Origin: Pseudomonadota bacterium
GTDB taxonomy: Bacteria; Pseudomonadota; Alphaproteobacteria; Ferrovibrionales; Ferrovibrionaceae
DNA length: 34,358 nucleotides
NCBI GenBank assembly: GCA_023434425.1
Contig: JAEYSS010000259.1
Coordinates: forward strand, 1-34,358
Direction of reading: 5' to 3'
The position numbers and the translations under genes were made by a program. The notes beneath the pieces are model-generated. The model did not search any database and was not told the DNA's origin. It was given only the letters and a program-made list of their open reading frames with translations. Shown here one piece after another: positions 33,305-34,358 of the stretch (position 1 is the first letter of the stretch; each line of letters opens with the position of its first letter).

Positions 33305-33415
33305 GCTTATATCGTGCTTATATTTGCTTATTTCAGCTTATAACGCCCTTATTCGACGCTTATTTTGTCTTATCTCGCGCTTATCCTGGCTTATCTGATG
33401 CTTGTTCCAGTTTAT
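33305..33415. repeat. helically phased (G)CTTAT array, 10.5-base spacing
   Basis: CTTAT occurs at 33306, 33317, 33327, 33337, 33348, 33359, 33369, 33380 and 33390, then CTTGT at 33401 and TTTAT at 33411. The steps are 11, 10, 10, 11, 11, 10, 11, 10, 11 and 10, so eleven motifs span 105 bases in ten steps, exactly 10.5 on average. Most are preceded by G. The linkers between motifs do not resemble one another. A CTTAC at 33284 is a further 22 bases upstream and may be an outlying member. The array sits in an AT-rich gap between the Rieske stop (33252) and GNAT start (33499). I know of no described element of this form. Confidence 0.9.
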
Positions 33416-33434
33416 CCTGCCTAAACAATGTATT

Positions 33435-33449
33435 AGAGGAAAAACCTCT
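33435..33449. repeat. short hairpin upstream of the GNAT gene
   Basis: AGAGG, loop AAAAA, CCTCT makes a 5-bp stem between the phased array and the GNAT start. It is short and lacks a T-run; it may be a leader hairpin or chance. Confidence 0.3.
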
Positions 33450-33498
33450 CCTGCCAGTACATAATGCGCCCCAGCGCCCGGACAAGAGCAGCCTCGAC

Positions 33499-34032
33499 AT
33501 GACCCGGCTTGAAACGGCCCGCCTGATCCTCCGCCCGCCCCAGCGCGACGACTACGAACCCTGGCTCGCCTTCGGGGCCGATGCGGAGGTGCAGCGCCAT
33601 CTCGGCGGCGTGCTGCCGCCGGCCCTGGTCTGGCGCTCGATCTGCGTCATCGCCGGCGGCTGGACCATCGACGGCTTCTCGATGTTCTCGGTGATCGAGA
33701 AAGCCACCGGCCGCTGGATCGGCCGCATGGGCCCCTGGAAGCCCGAGGGCTGGCCCGGCACCGAGGTCGGCTGGAGCCTGACCCGCAACGCCTGGGGCAA
33801 GGGCTACGCCACCGAGGGGGCGGTCGCCTGCATCGACTGGGCCTTCGATCATCAGGGCTGGACCGAGGTGGTCCACTGCATCGCGCCGGAGAACGTCAAT
33901 TCCCAGGCCGTGGCGAAGCGGCTCGGTTCGGCCTATCTGCGCGAGGGATGGCTGCCCGCCCCGATCAATGACACCGTCCAGCTCTGGGGCCAGACCCGGG
34001 AACAATGGCGGGCGCGGAAACGCACCACCTGA
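33499..34032 (+). CDS. GNAT-family N-acetyltransferase (RimJ/RimL type)
   Basis: A 177-residue acetyltransferase beginning with the RimJ/RimL-like TRLETARLILRPPQRDDYEPW. The acetyl-CoA pyrophosphate loop is RNAWGKGYA (residues 96-104), followed by the usual helix TEGAVACIDWAF and the C-terminal APENVNSQAVAKRLG. It would transfer acetyl from acetyl-CoA to a protein N-terminus or small molecule; the substrate is not predictable. No clear ribosome binding site precedes ATG 33499. It lies 84 bases downstream of the phased CTTAT array and is followed by a REP-like element. Confidence 0.9.
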   Translation: MTRLETARLILRPPQRDDYEPWLAFGADAEVQRHLGGVLPPALVWRSICVIAGGWTIDGFSMFSVIEKATGRWIGRMGPWKPEGWPGTEVGWSLTRNAWGKGYATEGAVACIDWAFDHQGWTEVVHCIAPENVNSQAVAKRLGSAYLREGWLPAPINDTVQLWGQTREQWRARKRTT

Positions 34033-34035
34033 ACG

Positions 34036-34109
34036 TCATGGTCGGGCTTGACCCGACCATCTTGGGCAGAATTGCGAAAGGTCCTCGGGTCAAGCCCGAG
34101 GACGACGAT
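34036..34109. repeat. REP-like pair of inverted hairpins
   Basis: Hairpin 1: ATGGTCGGG (34038-34046), loop CTTGA, CCCGACCAT (34052-34060). Hairpin 2: GTCCTCGGG (34081-34089), loop TCAAG, CCCGAGGAC (34095-34103). Each stem is a perfect 9 bp, and the second is an inverted copy of the first, with stem changes that keep pairing. The pair lies between convergent genes, the usual place for REP/BIME elements. It can also act as a terminator-like block for both genes. Confidence 0.75.
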
Positions 34110-34118
34110 TTGTAAAGG

Positions 34119-34358
34119 CTAAGCCACCTGCAGCCGACCTTCGTGCAGGGTCACCACCCGGTCCATGCGGCGGGCGAGATCGAGATTGTGGGTCGCGATC
34201 AGGGCGCCGATGCCGCTGTTGCGCACCAGGCCGGTCAGTTCGCCGAACACGATCTCGGCGGTCTTTTCGTCGAGGTTGCCGGTCGGCTCGTCAGCCAGAA
34301 GCAGATCCGGCTTGCCGACCACGGCGCGGGCAATCGCCACGCGCTGCTGCTCGCCGCC
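34119..34358 (-). CDS. lolD: LolD, ATP-binding subunit of the lipoprotein exporter (cut by window edge)
   Basis: The C-terminal 79 residues of an ABC ATPase run to the right edge. They contain the signature GGEQQRVAIARA, Walker B and D-loop LLLADEPTGNLDE, and the H-loop ATHN. This arrangement and the short C-terminal end (RVVTLHEGRLQVA) match LolD/MacB-type ATPases; LolD is favoured because lolCD commonly lies near dnaE in alphaproteobacteria. LolCDE extracts lipoproteins from the inner membrane for delivery to the outer membrane. The N-terminal two thirds, including Walker A, lies beyond the window. Confidence 0.85.
   Translation of the reverse strand, partial: GGEQQRVAIARAVVGKPDLLLADEPTGNLDEKTAEIVFGELTGLVRNSGIGALIATHNLDLARRMDRVVTLHEGRLQVA

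Noticed and set aside
33305..33415. CRISPR array
   Set aside because: The repeated unit is only five or six bases and the gaps are 5-6 bases; CRISPR repeats and spacers are each over 20 bases. No cas gene is present.
33305..33415. Simple tandem-repeat slippage or a plasmid-type iteron set
   Set aside because: Linkers are unrelated and steps alternate 10/11, unlike slippage. Iterons are usually about 20 bases with conserved whole units, and no replication initiator gene is near.
33433..34005. 190-codon minus-strand open frame opposite the GNAT gene
   Set aside because: The plus strand holds a complete acetyltransferase motif set; the minus frame has none.

Overview
The window looks like the chromosome of a GC-rich alphaproteobacterium. 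The evidence is gene order: rpsB-tsf-pyrH-frr-uppS-cdsA-dxr-rseP-bamA-skp-lpxD-fabZ-lpxA-lpxI-lpxB in one direction, with LpxI (not LpxH) as the lipid A pyrophosphatase, gltA close to lpxB, and dnaE close to lolD. A Rhodospirillales-like member fits, but the genus cannot be fixed from this sequence alone.

Layout. (1) Positions 1-855 hold the tail of an unrecognised gene with less GC-rich codon use, then 600 bases without a convincing gene. (2) 856-6516 run on the plus strand: citrate synthase gltA, a small membrane protein and a terminator; then a hybrid histidine kinase overlapping a single-domain response regulator; then a pair of exported proteins (DUF4394-like and a cupredoxin). (3) 6569-21456 run on the minus strand: rpsB-tsf, a terminator and probable new promoter, then pyrH through lpxB, ending in glyoxalase I (gloA). 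Most junctions overlap or are a few bases apart. This block joins translation, RNA precursor supply, undecaprenyl and isoprenoid synthesis, phospholipid synthesis, outer-membrane protein assembly and lipid A synthesis, so it is an envelope-building cluster. (4) 21770-24487 carry two tandem paralogous pentapeptide-repeat proteins on the plus strand. (5) 24484-31900 run on the minus strand: an MFS exporter, aminopeptidase N (pepN) and DNA polymerase III alpha (dnaE). (6) 32206-34032 carry a Rieske oxygenase and a GNAT acetyltransferase on the plus strand. (7) The right edge cuts into lolD on the minus strand.

The most unusual sequence is not a gene. Between the Rieske and GNAT genes, in an AT-rich stretch, the motif (G)CTTAT recurs eleven times at 33306-33415 (nine exact, two with one change), every step 10 or 11 bases and the whole averaging exactly 10.5 bases, the B-DNA helical repeat. 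The linkers between motifs are unrelated, so the array does not look like simple repeat slippage. It looks like a set of sites or flexible TpA steps held on one face of the helix.

Other points worth attention: a REP-like pair of inverted hairpins between the GNAT and lolD genes; a hairpin placing the Shine-Dalgarno sequence of the MFS gene in its loop; a CTAG that supplies stop codons to two convergent genes; a structured rpsB leader; and a consensus DnaA box upstream of dnaE. Very long antisense open frames (up to about 2,080 codons opposite pepN-dnaE) are composition shadows and were left out.
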